Shown: positions 1 through 8,214, counted from the first letter of the stretch. The stretch is DNA of 64,000 bases from an uncultured Fibrobacter sp. (GCF_900316465.1 NZ_ONDD01000020.1:26415-90414), one strand, 5' to 3'. Notes: a model not told the origin generated them from the sequence alone. Translations and numbers: made by a program.

Positions 1-1
1 C

Positions 2-190
2 GATACGGAATCGGGCCCAACGGTTCACCTGGTTAGCGAAGAAATCGACCAGGGTCGAATCTTGGCGCAGACCCGCGTGCCTGTTGAAGCTGCTGACACG
101 CCGGAAACGCTCGCTGCTCGCGTGCTGGTGCAGGAACACGCCCTCTACTGGAAGACGATTAAGGATTACGCCGCTCAATTAGGCTTGTAA
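2..190 (+). CDS. purN: Phosphoribosylglycinamide formyltransferase, C-terminal part (partial)
   Basis: The frame open from base 2 to the TAA at 188-190 encodes the last 62 residues of a PurN-like protein. PurN transfers a formyl group from 10-formyl-THF to GAR in purine synthesis. What is seen is the typical C-terminal pattern: TVHLV, then a D-x-G-x-I-L-A-Q segment, then DTPETLAARVLVQEH and a short hydrophilic tail. The N-terminus and folate/GAR-binding residues lie outside the window. It ends 3 nt before rnhB, so the two are probably cotranscribed. The family call is from recalled motifs; the fragment is short. Confidence 0.8.
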   Translation, partial: DTESGPTVHLVSEEIDQGRILAQTRVPVEAADTPETLAARVLVQEHALYWKTIKDYAAQLGL

Positions 191-193
191 CCC

Positions 194-952
194 ATGAAAT
201 TCAAGGTTCCGGCATTTCTCGAAGGCATTGAAGCCCCTGTCGATGGCGAAATCGCCATGCGCAAGTTCGCCGCGCAAGCGGGGGTGAACGCGATCGTGGT
301 CGGTATCGACGAAGTCGGTCGTGGCCCGCTAGCAGGCCCGGTGGTGGCGTGTGCAGCCGTCCTGAAGGCGCCCGATGCGCTCCTGACGCTCAACGATTCC
401 AAAAAACTCACTCGCCCCAAGCGCGAAGCCATGTACCAGGATGTGCAAGATGCCTGTGCCTGCTTTGCCGTGGCAAGCGCCTCGGTCGAAGAAATTGACC
501 GCATGAACATTCTGGAAGCGGACTTTCTGGCCATGCGCCGCGCCCTGCAGGCCCTGGGCATGCCCGGCTTGCATGAATCCGCCCCTCAAATCCCGGTATT
601 CCAGAAAGGCTCGTTTGCTGATGTTCTCGGCTCGCCGCTCAAGGCCCTGGGCTCGTTGCTCATCGCCGTCGATGGCAACCTCAAAATTCACGGAATTCCC
701 GAAGAAATGCAGATTCCGGTAGTCAAGGGCGATGGCCGCATTGCAAGCATCTCGGCGGCCTCGATTTTGGCAAAAGTCTTCCGTGACCGCTACATGGACG
801 ACCTCGAAAAGAAATTTCCCGGCTACGGCTTCGATAAGCATGCCGGTTACGGAACCAAGGCTCACCTTGACGCCATCCGCCGCCAGGGCATGACCCCTGA
901 ACATCGTAAAAGCTTTCACCCCAAGAGTTTACAGACAGAGCTGGATCTGTAG
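194..952 (+). CDS. rnhB: Ribonuclease HII
   Basis: RNase HII nicks RNA-DNA hybrids and removes single ribonucleotides from DNA. The 252-residue protein has the N-terminal GIDEVGRGPLAGPV motif with catalytic Asp39-Glu40, a DSKKL motif, the VVKGDGR...SAASILAKV block and the C-terminal GYGFDKHAGYGT...HR-x-SF-HP block. It is somewhat longer than the usual 200-220 residues because of an N-terminal extension of about 30 residues and an insertion near residue 125. The ATG at 194 follows the purN stop by 3 nt. A hairpin terminator follows at about 1003. Confidence 0.96.
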   Translation: MKFKVPAFLEGIEAPVDGEIAMRKFAAQAGVNAIVVGIDEVGRGPLAGPVVACAAVLKAPDALLTLNDSKKLTRPKREAMYQDVQDACACFAVASASVEEIDRMNILEADFLAMRRALQALGMPGLHESAPQIPVFQKGSFADVLGSPLKALGSLLIAVDGNLKIHGIPEEMQIPVVKGDGRIASISAASILAKVFRDRYMDDLEKKFPGYGFDKHAGYGTKAHLDAIRRQGMTPEHRKSFHPKSLQTELDL

Positions 953-1002
953 GCCGATTTTTGTAAACTTTTGTTTCTTACGATATTGTTGCAAATTTTA
1001 CC

Positions 1003-1034
1003 TAAGACCGCGGAATTTTTTCCGTGGTCTTTTG
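1003..1034 (+). terminator. Rho-independent terminator after rnhB
   Basis: A 9-bp stem (AGACCGCGG with CCGTGGTCT, one G-U pair), an 8-nt loop and a following T-run lie just downstream of rnhB and just upstream of the tolQ promoter. It separates the purN-rnhB unit from the Tol operon. Confidence 0.75.
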
Positions 1035-1035
1035 C

Positions 1036-1041
1036 TATATT
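1036..1041 (+). promoter_or_regulatory. -10 element of the tol-pal operon
   Basis: TATATT directly after the rnhB terminator and about 50 nt before the tolQ start. The same hexamer recurs before many transcription units in this window. No convincing -35 box is visible. Confidence 0.5.
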
Positions 1042-1091
1042 GTTGTCAAACAACAAGATACGAGTCTTTTTCCGGCTAACGGGAGGTGATT

Positions 1092-1784
1092 TTGAACAAT
1101 TCAGTACCTTTACTCCAAATGCTTACCCAGTCCGATATCGCGACCATCGTGATTTTGGGCATCTTGGCGGTCATGTCGCTTGGTTCGTGGGGCATTATCA
1201 TTGTAAAGTACATCGTGAATCGCAAGAACCAGCGTGCCAACGTCGTGTTCTTCCGCGAGTTCATTAACGTGCGCCAGTTCGTGGAATTGCAGGGCCTCTG
1301 CGAAACCGCCGACGACAGTGCGCTCCGCAGTTTGACCTCCGAAGTGCTCAAGGAAGCCTCCAAGTTCAGTAACTTTGTGAGCTACGACTCCATTCAGCAC
1401 CGCGCCTCTCTCCTGGAAGACACGATCCAGCGCTCGATCGAAGGCCTGCGCCTTACTGAAGACCGCTACCTCGGCTTCTTGGCCACGTGCTCGAACCTCG
1501 CCCCGTTCTTCGGACTTTTGGGTACGGTGTGGGGAATCATGGTCGCCTTCTTCCAGATCGGTCAGCATGGCTCGGCTGACCTTACCGTGGTCGCTCCGGG
1601 TATTGCTATGGCTTTGATTACGACAGTTGCAGGCCTTGTGGTCGCAATCCCTGCCTCTGCCGGTTATAACTACTTTACCTCCCGCAACGGACAGAACGAA
1701 ATTTCGTACTTCAATTTCGGCTCCCAGGTGCTCAGTCTCTTTAAGCGCGGTGACTTGCTCGCCCTTGAAGAAGTGGCTGGCTAG
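1092..1784 (+). CDS. tolQ: Tol-Pal system proton channel subunit TolQ (ExbB/TolQ family)
   Basis: Inner-membrane channel subunit that, with TolR, uses the proton motive force to drive the Tol-Pal system for outer-membrane constriction and integrity. The 230-residue protein has an N-terminal membrane segment (about residues 12-34), a cytoplasmic loop and two further membrane segments with the typical NLAPFFGLLGTVWG and AMALITTVAGLVVAIPA blocks. A TTG start at 1092 is preferred over the GTG at 1086, because GGGAGG at 1081-1086 is then correctly spaced (5 nt). First gene of tolQ-tolR-tolA-tolB-pal-cpoB. Confidence 0.93.
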   Translation: MNNSVPLLQMLTQSDIATIVILGILAVMSLGSWGIIIVKYIVNRKNQRANVVFFREFINVRQFVELQGLCETADDSALRSLTSEVLKEASKFSNFVSYDSIQHRASLLEDTIQRSIEGLRLTEDRYLGFLATCSNLAPFFGLLGTVWGIMVAFFQIGQHGSADLTVVAPGIAMALITTVAGLVVAIPASAGYNYFTSRNGQNEISYFNFGSQVLSLFKRGDLLALEEVAG

Positions 1785-1792
1785 GAGGCTTT

Positions 1793-2200
1793 GTGAAGCG
1801 CAGTCGCGGTAAAGAACTTAAGCAGGAAATGAACCTCACGAACATGATCGATATCGTGTTCGCGATTCTGATTGTGTTCATTATTTCTGCGCCTCTCATG
1901 AGCCAGGGTGTCAAGGTGGATCTGCCCAAGGCAGAAGCCCCGACCATGGAACAGGAGAAACTCCTGAAAGTTTCTATCACTAAGAACGAGGAACTCTACA
2001 TTGCCGACATGATGGTCGACTTTGCAAGTTTCAACAATGTGTTCAAGTCGCTCTGGAACGGCGAGATGGCGGTGGTCATCAATGCCGACGAGTCGGTGAA
2101 TTATGGCCTTGTGATGAAAGTGGTGACCCAGGTGCAAAAACTCGGGGTGACCAAGCTCGGATTCCTGACGATGAATCCCAAGGAAAAACCGGGGAAGTAG
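1793..2200 (+). CDS. tolR: Tol-Pal system protein TolR (ExbD/TolR family)
   Basis: Single-span inner-membrane partner of TolQ. The 135-residue protein has the short charged cytoplasmic N-terminus, one membrane helix (about 20-40) with the conserved Asp of the NMIDIVFAILIVFII segment (the proton-carrying residue in the family), and a periplasmic domain beginning VKVDLPKAEAP. GTG start with AGGAGG 4 nt upstream, 8 nt after tolQ, so translation is probably coupled. Confidence 0.93.
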   Translation: MKRSRGKELKQEMNLTNMIDIVFAILIVFIISAPLMSQGVKVDLPKAEAPTMEQEKLLKVSITKNEELYIADMMVDFASFNNVFKSLWNGEMAVVINADESVNYGLVMKVVTQVQKLGVTKLGFLTMNPKEKPGK

Positions 2201-2959
2201 GTGAGCGGAGAAAGAAACATCCAATATTTCTCGTCGCAAGACGATGGAATGACGACGAAGATCATCGTGTGTGCGGTGGTGTTCCACTTGCTCGTTGCTG
2301 GTATTTGTGTCGCGTTCCATTTCGTGAACTTTAAGCATGAACCGGAACCGATTCCGGTATTCGAAATGGTGCAGGTGAACCAGCCGGCGGTGCAGCCGCG
2401 TCCGAAACCGCCGCGCCCGAAGCCGGTTGAACCGAAACCCGAAGAACCCAAGCCTATTGAACCTAAACCCAAGCCGGAACCGAAGCCGAAGGTCGATCAG
2501 CAGTTGCCGCCCGAACCTAAGGTCGAAGAAAAACCGCCCGAACCGGAACCGGTGGAAGAACCGAAGCCGGAACCGGAGCCCGAGCCGGAACCGCAGGATG
2601 ATTTTGAAGTAGACGATTTGGATTTGCCGACGGCTGTCGAAGCCCCGAGCTTGAACCCGGTCGGGTCTGTGGATATGGACCCGCTGATGCAAGTTTATCT
2701 GGAACGTTTAAAACAAATTATCATGAGCAATTTTAATCCGCCCTCGAACTTGAACGTGCGTCGCGACGTGAAGACCACGGTGCAGTTTACGGTGGACCGT
2801 TTTGGCGGCATTACGGCAATTACCCTCAAACGCAGTTCCGGTAACAAGACCTGGGATCACTTGTCGGTGCGAGCAGTGCAAATTTCGAAGGTCCCGGAGC
2901 TTCCGCCTAATTTTAGAGCCCCTTCGTTGGTGCTTCACTTTAATTTTACACCAAATTAA
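2201..2959 (+). CDS. TonB/TolA-like periplasm-spanning energy transducer
   Basis: The 252-residue protein sits where tolA is normally found. It has a cytoplasmic N-terminus, one membrane helix (about residues 21-40), a long Pro/Glu/Lys-rich stretch (about 48-135, repeating PKP/PEP/EPKP units) and a C-terminal TonB/TolA-type domain ending in FNFTPN. TolA normally has a helical Ala/Lys-rich central domain; here the spacer is TonB-like and Pro-rich. The likely role is to link TolQR to TolB/Pal across the periplasm. The GTG start immediately follows the tolR stop; an alternative ATG at 2249 would leave almost no cytoplasmic tail. Confidence 0.8.
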   Translation: MSGERNIQYFSSQDDGMTTKIIVCAVVFHLLVAGICVAFHFVNFKHEPEPIPVFEMVQVNQPAVQPRPKPPRPKPVEPKPEEPKPIEPKPKPEPKPKVDQQLPPEPKVEEKPPEPEPVEEPKPEPEPEPEPQDDFEVDDLDLPTAVEAPSLNPVGSVDMDPLMQVYLERLKQIIMSNFNPPSNLNVRRDVKTTVQFTVDRFGGITAITLKRSSGNKTWDHLSVRAVQISKVPELPPNFRAPSLVLHFNFTPN

Positions 2960-2993
2960 GGCGGTTGTGGTCTGGGGTAGCGAAAAATTGTAT

Positions 2994-2999
2994 TATATT
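2994..2999 (+). promoter_or_regulatory. -10 element upstream of tolB
   Basis: TATATT 20 nt before the tolB ATG, inside the 60-nt gap after the tolA/tonB gene. It implies a second internal promoter with a short leader of about 14 nt for tolB-pal-cpoB. Confidence 0.45.
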
Positions 3000-3019
3000 G
3001 AATAAACGAGTGGATTAGA

Positions 3020-4318
3020 ATGGAAAAAATGAGATTTCTTGTAAGCGTTGCGGCCTTTGCACTGGCCATGCTGCCGGTGACATCGCATGCGACCATCGAT
3101 ACGATTGCCGTTGACGTGGGTATTTCAGTCTTTAAGACGATGCCCATTGGCGTTGTTCCCTTTGCAGAAAAGAAGTCCATTGACTGGATCGAAGAAAAGC
3201 CGCATTTGATTGTGACTCGCGATGCAAACCTTTCTGGTCGATTCGACGTGATTTCCTCGGACAAGTTTGACTTGCCGAAATTCAGCAAGGCTCATGCTAA
3301 GCATTACATTACAGGTAAGGTAACGCCGGTTGGCAAGATGCTGAAGGTGGAATGCTTCTTGTATGCTTCGCAGACCAAGGATGTGATGCTCGGTGAATCC
3401 TACACGGTGGAACAGAAGGATATGCGCCGTGCCTTGCACCAGTTCTTTGACCAGGTGATTTACCGCCTGTGGGGCGAACGCGGTGTGGCATCGACCAAGC
3501 TTGCCTATGTGTCCAAGATGGATGGCATTAAGCAGGTGGTGGTGTCTGACTACGACGGATTCCATCGCAGTCAGATTACCCGTGACACGACCATTAGCAT
3601 GATGCCCGTGTGGATGCGTGGCAATGCAGGCCTTTACTATGTGAATTTCAAGACGCACCGTCCGAAGCTCTATTCCAAGACTTTTGGTGGTGTTGAACGC
3701 GCCGTGTTCCCGCAGTTGGACCAGACTTATAGCCCGGCGGTGAACCCGAAGACGGGCGAACTCCTGTTCTCTAGCACGGTGGACGGCAAGACGGATTTGT
3801 ACATCGGTAACCCCGAAACGGGCAAGGCCAAGAAGTTTGCTTACCTGAAGTCGAACCAGACGAGCCCGGCTTGGAGCCCGTATGCTTCTGAAGTGCTCTT
3901 TACGAGTGACCGTGGCGGTGGCCCGCAGATTTTTGCCATGGGCAAGGATGGTTCCGATTTGCGCCGCGTGACCTTTATGGGCCGCTACAACGAACGCGCC
4001 GCCTGGTCGCCCGAAGGTGACCGTATCGCCTATACTTCTATGGATGCTGGCCACATGAATATTTATACCTGTGCTCTCGACGGTTCTGATATTGTGCAGC
4101 TCACGAGCAACGCCGGTAACAACGAACACCCGACTTGGTCGCCCGATGGCAAGTTGATTGCTTTCTCGAGCAACCGTAGCGGTTCGTACCAGATTTACAT
4201 TATGAGAAAAGACGGCTCCAATGTTACGCGAATCACCAATTCCGGTGAAAACACTTCGCCCACTTGGTCGTTCTTCTATGACGATTTTAAACAACCAAAA
4301 AAGGAAGGTAAAAAATGA
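3020..4318 (+). CDS. tolB: Tol-Pal system beta-propeller protein TolB
   Basis: Periplasmic protein that binds Pal and is pulled on by TolA. 432 residues, the usual TolB size. A signal peptide (about 1-25, cleaved near SHA) precedes an N-terminal alpha/beta domain (about 26-150). A six-bladed propeller follows, made of repeated WD40-like units of the kind P-x-WSPDG-x-x-I-A-FSSNR (for example near residues 285, 330 and 370). The ATG at 3020 starts the signal peptide. The stop overlaps the pal start by 4 nt. Confidence 0.95.
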   Translation: MEKMRFLVSVAAFALAMLPVTSHATIDTIAVDVGISVFKTMPIGVVPFAEKKSIDWIEEKPHLIVTRDANLSGRFDVISSDKFDLPKFSKAHAKHYITGKVTPVGKMLKVECFLYASQTKDVMLGESYTVEQKDMRRALHQFFDQVIYRLWGERGVASTKLAYVSKMDGIKQVVVSDYDGFHRSQITRDTTISMMPVWMRGNAGLYYVNFKTHRPKLYSKTFGGVERAVFPQLDQTYSPAVNPKTGELLFSSTVDGKTDLYIGNPETGKAKKFAYLKSNQTSPAWSPYASEVLFTSDRGGGPQIFAMGKDGSDLRRVTFMGRYNERAAWSPEGDRIAYTSMDAGHMNIYTCALDGSDIVQLTSNAGNNEHPTWSPDGKLIAFSSNRSGSYQIYIMRKDGSNVTRITNSGENTSPTWSFFYDDFKQPKKEGKK

Positions 4319-4902
4319 AGAACTTCGTTAAACTCGCTGTAGTGGCATCTGCCGCAGCCCTCTGCCTTGTCGCTTGCGCCAAGAAGCAGCAGCCCCAGAC
4401 CGAACCGGAAGCTGCTCCGGCTCCTGCTGCTGTCGCTCCGGCTGCAGAACCCAATGCAGATTCCCTGGCTGCCGAACAGGCTCGCCTCGAAGCTGAACGC
4501 CTGGCTGCCGAACGCGCCCGCCTCGAAGCCGAACGCGCTCGTCTCGAAGCCTTGATCAACCAGATCATGAGCGAAGACGTGTACTTTGACTTTGACCGTT
4601 CTGAACTCACCGAAAAGGCTAAGGAACTCCTGGCTCAGGTGGGCGAACTCCTGATCAAGGAAGAACGCTTCACGATTACGATCGAAGGCCACACCGATGC
4701 TCGCGGTACTGAAGACTACAACTTCACACTCGGTGCAAAGCGTGCCATGAAGGTGAAGGAATTCCTCGTTGCTTACGGCATTGACGCCAAGCGCATGGAA
4801 TCGGTCAGCTACGGTAAGGAAGCTCCGAAGGTTGAAGGTGCAACCGAAGAAGCCTACTCCCAGAACCGTCGCGCCAACTTCCGCGTGAACATCAAGGAAT
4901 AA
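4315..4902 (+). CDS. pal: Peptidoglycan-associated lipoprotein Pal
   Basis: Outer-membrane lipoprotein that anchors the envelope to peptidoglycan. 195 residues. A type II signal peptide ends in the lipobox LVAC with Cys21. A Pro/Ala linker follows, then an Arg/Glu/Ala-rich coiled segment (about 57-80) made of repeats of LAAE-x-ARLEAER, and an OmpA-type domain beginning VYFDFDRSEL with the GHTDARG and NRRANF motifs that bind diaminopimelate. The coiled spacer is longer than in enterobacterial Pal. It overlaps tolB by 4 nt. Confidence 0.96.
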   Translation: MKNFVKLAVVASAAALCLVACAKKQQPQTEPEAAPAPAAVAPAAEPNADSLAAEQARLEAERLAAERARLEAERARLEALINQIMSEDVYFDFDRSELTEKAKELLAQVGELLIKEERFTITIEGHTDARGTEDYNFTLGAKRAMKVKEFLVAYGIDAKRMESVSYGKEAPKVEGATEEAYSQNRRANFRVNIKE

Positions 4903-4925
4903 GATTCTTTAAATTTCGTCCTCGT

Positions 4926-4953
4926 CTTGCCTGTTACTGCAGGCGAGGAATTT
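4926..4953 (+). terminator. Weak hairpin between pal and the cpoB-like gene
   Basis: CTTGCCTG pairs with CAGGCGAG across a 6-nt loop and is followed by AATTTT. The T-run is short, so read-through into the next gene of the operon is likely; it may be a processing or partial termination site. Confidence 0.35.
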
Positions 4954-4980
4954 TGCGGGTAATTAAAAAGAACTTGTTAT

Positions 4981-5925
4981 ATGAAAAACAAAAAATTGAA
5001 CATCGTATTTCCCTTGCTTATGGTCGCAGCCCTGACGGGTTGTAGCCAGATGACGGTTCTCCGTACACAGGAAATGAAGGCTGTCGGCGCTGAAGTTCAG
5101 GCCAACCTCGATTCTGTGGCGGTAAGGCTTCAGGCTCAAAACGATTCTCTGCGTGCAGAGCTGGATGCGGCTGAGCTTGCGCAAAAGCGCATGCAGGCTG
5201 AAATCACCATGCTTTCGCGTCGCGTGGCCGATGAGTCTGAACGTAACGATTCTAGGCAAGAAGAAATCATCTACCGCTTGGATATGTTGCTCGGCAAGTC
5301 CGACAAGATCTTGGCGAAGAAGGTGGTCGTGAGCGGTGCGCCTGCAGCACCCGTCTCCATGGATAGTCTGGAACGCGAAGCCGAAAAGTTGGTGGAAGCC
5401 GAAGCGATGTTCAATACGGCCCGCTCCGATTACCATCGCGGTGAATTCAAGCTGGCTTACAGTGGTTTCAAACAGGTTTATGAACAAATGAAAGAAGGCG
5501 AACTCGCTGAGAATTCGCTTTACTGGATGGCACTCTGCCTGATTGATGTGGCCCAGATTGACAAGGCGAAAAAGGTCTTTGCTCGCATGTCGGAAGCCTT
5601 CCCCGACGGTCAGAAGACCTGCCCCGCATTGTTCAAGCTTTCGGGCCTTTATGGCGAAGAATGCGACATCAACATGCAGAAGCAGTACCTGCAGAAGATT
5701 CTTTCTACCAAGTCTTGCGAAAAGTCTGCCGAATTTGAACAGGCTGCCGAAATGTTGCAGGAAATCTTGGAAAAAGAAGACAAAAAATCTGCCGGTGAAC
5801 CTGTCGAAAGATGTGTGCCTGTGGTTCGCGAACCGGTCAAACCGACCTCCCGCAAGTCGACGACCGATAACGCTTCTGAACCGACAGCTAGCGCAACGAC
5901 TGAATTTACGGAAGCCGCGCTGTAA
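4981..5925 (+). CDS. CpoB/YbgF-like coiled-coil TPR lipoprotein
   Basis: The last gene of the Tol-Pal cluster. It occupies the cpoB (ybgF) position; CpoB coordinates peptidoglycan synthesis with outer-membrane constriction. The 314-residue protein has a lipoprotein signal (lipobox LTGC, Cys21), a long coiled coil (about 30-105, rich in Leu, Arg and Glu), a linker, and TPR-like helices (about 130-260) with repeats such as FKLAYSGFKQVYEQ. The C-terminal 40 residues are Ser/Thr/Glu-rich and low complexity. Enterobacterial CpoB is usually soluble, so lipidation is a difference. Function is inferred from position and architecture. Confidence 0.75.
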   Translation: MKNKKLNIVFPLLMVAALTGCSQMTVLRTQEMKAVGAEVQANLDSVAVRLQAQNDSLRAELDAAELAQKRMQAEITMLSRRVADESERNDSRQEEIIYRLDMLLGKSDKILAKKVVVSGAPAAPVSMDSLEREAEKLVEAEAMFNTARSDYHRGEFKLAYSGFKQVYEQMKEGELAENSLYWMALCLIDVAQIDKAKKVFARMSEAFPDGQKTCPALFKLSGLYGEECDINMQKQYLQKILSTKSCEKSAEFEQAAEMLQEILEKEDKKSAGEPVERCVPVVREPVKPTSRKSTTDNASEPTASATTEFTEAAL

Positions 5926-5942
5926 TAGTTCAAATAATCTTT

Positions 5943-5980
5943 CAAAAAAAACTCCGACGATAGCTTCGCCGGAGTTTTTT
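5943..5980. terminator. Bidirectional terminator between the tol operon and murA
   Basis: ACTCCGACGA pairs with TCGCCGGAGT (one mismatch) across a 5-nt loop. The stem has an A-run on its left and a T-run on its right. It can terminate the tol operon on + and murA on -. Confidence 0.85.
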
Positions 5981-5983
5981 ATA

Positions 5984-6013
5984 ACTGTCTACAGCCTACT
6001 GTCTACTGCCTAC
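5984..6013. repeat. Short tandem CTACTG-type repeat
   Basis: The 30-nt gap between the terminator and the murA stop is built from repeated CTACTG, CTACAG and CTACT units (ACTGTCTACAGCCTACTG, then TCTACTGCCTACTACTCTA). It is low-complexity DNA of unknown role. Confidence 0.6.
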
Positions 6014-6017
6014 TACT

Positions 6018-7295
6018 CTACGGTTCGTCGGCGTCGATGATGACGCGCTTGACTTCGGCGCCGAGCTTAGCCATCTTGGCTTCGAAATCTTCGTAACCGC
6101 GGTCGAGGTGGTAAATGCGGCTAATCTTGGTTTCGCCTTCGGCGATTAACGCGGCGAGCACAAGTGCTGCGGAGGCGCGGAGGTCGGAGCCCATCACGTC
6201 GGCGCCTTCCAGCGGGAGGCCGCCCTTGATGGTTGCGGTATTGCCGCTGAGCGTAATGTTTGCACCCAGGCGTTCCATTTCGGCCACATGCTTAAAGCGG
6301 TCATTGTAGACGGTATCTTGAATCACGCTGTTGCCCGGAACCGAGAGGAGCGTTGCCATGAGCGGCGCCTGCATGTCGGTGGGGTAGCCCGGGAACGGAA
6401 GCGTCTGAATTGTAATCGGCTTGAGTTCCACATTGCGGGCATCGACTTCGGCCCAGTCGGGACCGACAGACACCTTGCAATTCATGTCACGGAAGGCATC
6501 GAGCGTCGAGGCGATGTGTTCGGGAATAATCTTGGTGACCTTGACGCGGCCACGCGTAATGGCGGCACCACAAAGGTAGGTGCCTGCTTCGATACGGTCG
6601 GGAATGGTGACGCCATTACCCGGGCGTAGAGCTTCTACGCCCTGCACCGTAAGGGTGCGCGTGCCGCGACCTTGAATCTTGGCGCCCATGCCGATGAGGT
6701 AATCGACGAGGTTATCGATTTCAGGTTCGAGGGCAGCATTCTGCAACACGCTGGTGCCCTTGGCAAGCGTTGCGGCCATCAGCACGTTCACCGTGGCGCC
6801 CACGCTAGAAATCGGGAAATGGAATGTACCGCCGGGGAGGCGTCCGTCGCAAGTGGCTTCTACGTAGCCGTGAGTCACGGTAATCTTGGCGCCCAAGGCT
6901 TCGAGGCCTTTCAGGTGCAAGTCCACAGGGCGCGGGCCCCAAGCGCAACCGCCCGGGAGAGACACGCGGCAGCGGCCAAAGCGTGCTACCAGAGGACCGA
7001 GCACATAGAAGCTTGCGCGCATGGTTTTCACGAGTTCGTAGGGGGCTTCCAGATGGTCGGCACCACGGGTGTCGATTCTTAAGGTGTGGGCTTCGCCACC
7101 GATGTGGCAACCAATCACGCGCAGCACATCGGACATGGTCTTCATGTCTTTGAGGTGCGGGACGTTCGTGATTTCGGAGACGCCGTCGGCCAAGAGGGCT
7201 GCTGCCATTACGGCAAGGACTGCGTTCTTGGCGCCGGAAATTTCAACTTCGCCGTCGAGCGGATTTTTAACCTGAGGTACAATAAACTGGTACAT
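6018..7295 (-). CDS. murA: UDP-N-acetylglucosamine 1-carboxyvinyltransferase MurA
   Basis: Catalyses the first committed step of peptidoglycan synthesis: transfer of enolpyruvate from PEP to UDP-GlcNAc. 425 residues, normal length. Seen are the N-terminal GAKNA motif (Lys23-Asn24), the loop LPGGCAWGPRPVDLH with the PEP-binding Cys at position 117 (the fosfomycin target), FPTDMQAP, and the C-terminal DLRASAALVLAALIAEG and DRGYEDFEAK blocks. Because Cys is present rather than Asp, the enzyme is expected to be fosfomycin-sensitive (inference). Monocistronic on -. Confidence 0.97.
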   Translation of the reverse strand: MYQFIVPQVKNPLDGEVEISGAKNAVLAVMAAALLADGVSEITNVPHLKDMKTMSDVLRVIGCHIGGEAHTLRIDTRGADHLEAPYELVKTMRASFYVLGPLVARFGRCRVSLPGGCAWGPRPVDLHLKGLEALGAKITVTHGYVEATCDGRLPGGTFHFPISSVGATVNVLMAATLAKGTSVLQNAALEPEIDNLVDYLIGMGAKIQGRGTRTLTVQGVEALRPGNGVTIPDRIEAGTYLCGAAITRGRVKVTKIIPEHIASTLDAFRDMNCKVSVGPDWAEVDARNVELKPITIQTLPFPGYPTDMQAPLMATLLSVPGNSVIQDTVYNDRFKHVAEMERLGANITLSGNTATIKGGLPLEGADVMGSDLRASAALVLAALIAEGETKISRIYHLDRGYEDFEAKMAKLGAEVKRVIIDADEP

Positions 7296-7350
7296 AGTAA
7301 AATTAGACTTAAATTTTTTGCATTTATAAGATAGTAAAAGTACCGGGTTT

Positions 7351-7432
7351 TAGGGGCGTGCCCCTAGGAGAGAGGGTAGAGAAAAACCCGGCTGTGTGCA
7401 GCCGGGGTTTGAACGAGGGAGAAACCTCTCCC
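7351..7432. other. Group of short hairpins between murA and the GYF/RDD gene
   Basis: Besides the terminator at 7382-7410, this 140-nt gap holds a perfect palindrome TAGGGGC-GT-GCCCCTA (7351-7366) and GGGAGA-AACC-TCTCCC (7417-7432). No coding frame is convincing. They may be RNA stabilising or processing elements, or remnants of a small repeat. Confidence 0.4.
7382..7410 (-). terminator. Terminator of the GYF/RDD gene
   Basis: On the - strand CCCGGCTG pairs with CAGCCGGG across a 4-nt loop, followed by TTTTT. It lies 26 nt after the stop codon of the gene at 7436-8188. Confidence 0.85.
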
Positions 7433-7435
7433 TTC

Positions 7436-8188
7436 TTACTTCTTCTTCGCCGCGATTTTGTCGTGCACCACGCGGGTGCGGGCGATGTGGTCGTGGAGGG
7501 CGCGGCGCTTGGGGTCGATAAAGACAATCAGGTAGCCAAGGCCGTAGAACATGAGCGTGCATTGCGTAATCAGGCTTGCAATAAAGCGGAGTGCGGCGCT
7601 CACCCAGCTCATGGGCTCACCGTGGGCGACTTCGACATGGATCTTCACGAGCATTTTGCCGGGAGTCGCCGACTTGATGGCTGTAAATGCGATAAAGTAA
7701 ATGGCTTGCACGATGCCCCAGATAATCAGGAACAGGTGCGTGCCGGGAACGTCAATCACATTGTTCAAAGCCTCTTCGGAGGTGGGATTGCTAATGTAGG
7801 CGTTCATGGCATCGCCAAGGACGTTCAAGTCTATTGCCTGAACGGCGCTCATGATCATCAAAATCAAAACGCCCGTTGCAGACAAAATAACGTTGTCGAC
7901 AACGTAGGCGATAGCACGGACAAAGAATCCGGCGTAATGCTTGCCTTTATTGTGCTCGGCAATAATGGCTTCCAGGGCCTGCTTGATCTGTTCTTCTTCG
8001 GAGAGCGGAACTTCCTTGGATTCTTCGGTGTCTTTCCAGGCGACCCAGGCTTCCATGCCCGAATGCCACACTAAAGTTTCGTCTTTGATGACGCCATCTT
8101 TTACAAAGTCCCTGATTTCGTCGATATTAAAGGGACCCTTGCGTCGTTCACCGTCTGTTACGGTTTCATCTATGTAGTACCAAATCAT
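7436..8188 (-). CDS. GYF_2-RDD domain membrane protein
   Basis: 250 residues. The N-terminus (about 1-60) is a GYF_2-type domain starting MIWYYIDE, with the pattern GPFN-x-DEI-x-x-F-x-x-G-x-I...TLVWHSGMEAWVAW; such domains bind Pro-rich or other protein ligands on the cytoplasmic side. The remainder is an RDD-type membrane domain with three or four hydrophobic helices (about 90-225) containing SATPGKMLVKI and ending DPKRRALHDHIARTRVV. RDD proteins have been linked to ion exchange or small-molecule transport, but no specific substrate can be assigned. Start at 8188 chosen because it begins the GYF fold; the longer frame reaches into the divergent rapA promoter. Confidence 0.8.
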   Translation of the reverse strand: MIWYYIDETVTDGERRKGPFNIDEIRDFVKDGVIKDETLVWHSGMEAWVAWKDTEESKEVPLSEEEQIKQALEAIIAEHNKGKHYAGFFVRAIAYVVDNVILSATGVLILMIMSAVQAIDLNVLGDAMNAYISNPTSEEALNNVIDVPGTHLFLIIWGIVQAIYFIAFTAIKSATPGKMLVKIHVEVAHGEPMSWVSAALRFIASLITQCTLMFYGLGYLIVFIDPKRRALHDHIARTRVVHDKIAAKKK

Positions 8189-8214
8189 GATGAGCCATAA
8201 TTTAGAAAAAAAGC

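Noticed and set aside
2427..2612. Asn/Arg/Ser-rich frame inside the tonB-like gene
   Set aside because: Frame-shifted reading of the Pro-rich repeat.
1781..2692. 303-aa Arg/Phe-rich frame on - opposite tolR and the tonB-like gene
   Set aside because: Reverse complement of the Pro/Lys/Glu repeat; repetitive RFRLRF composition is an artefact.
3125..4294. 389-aa frame on - inside tolB
   Set aside because: Mirror of tolB codon usage; no domain recognisable.
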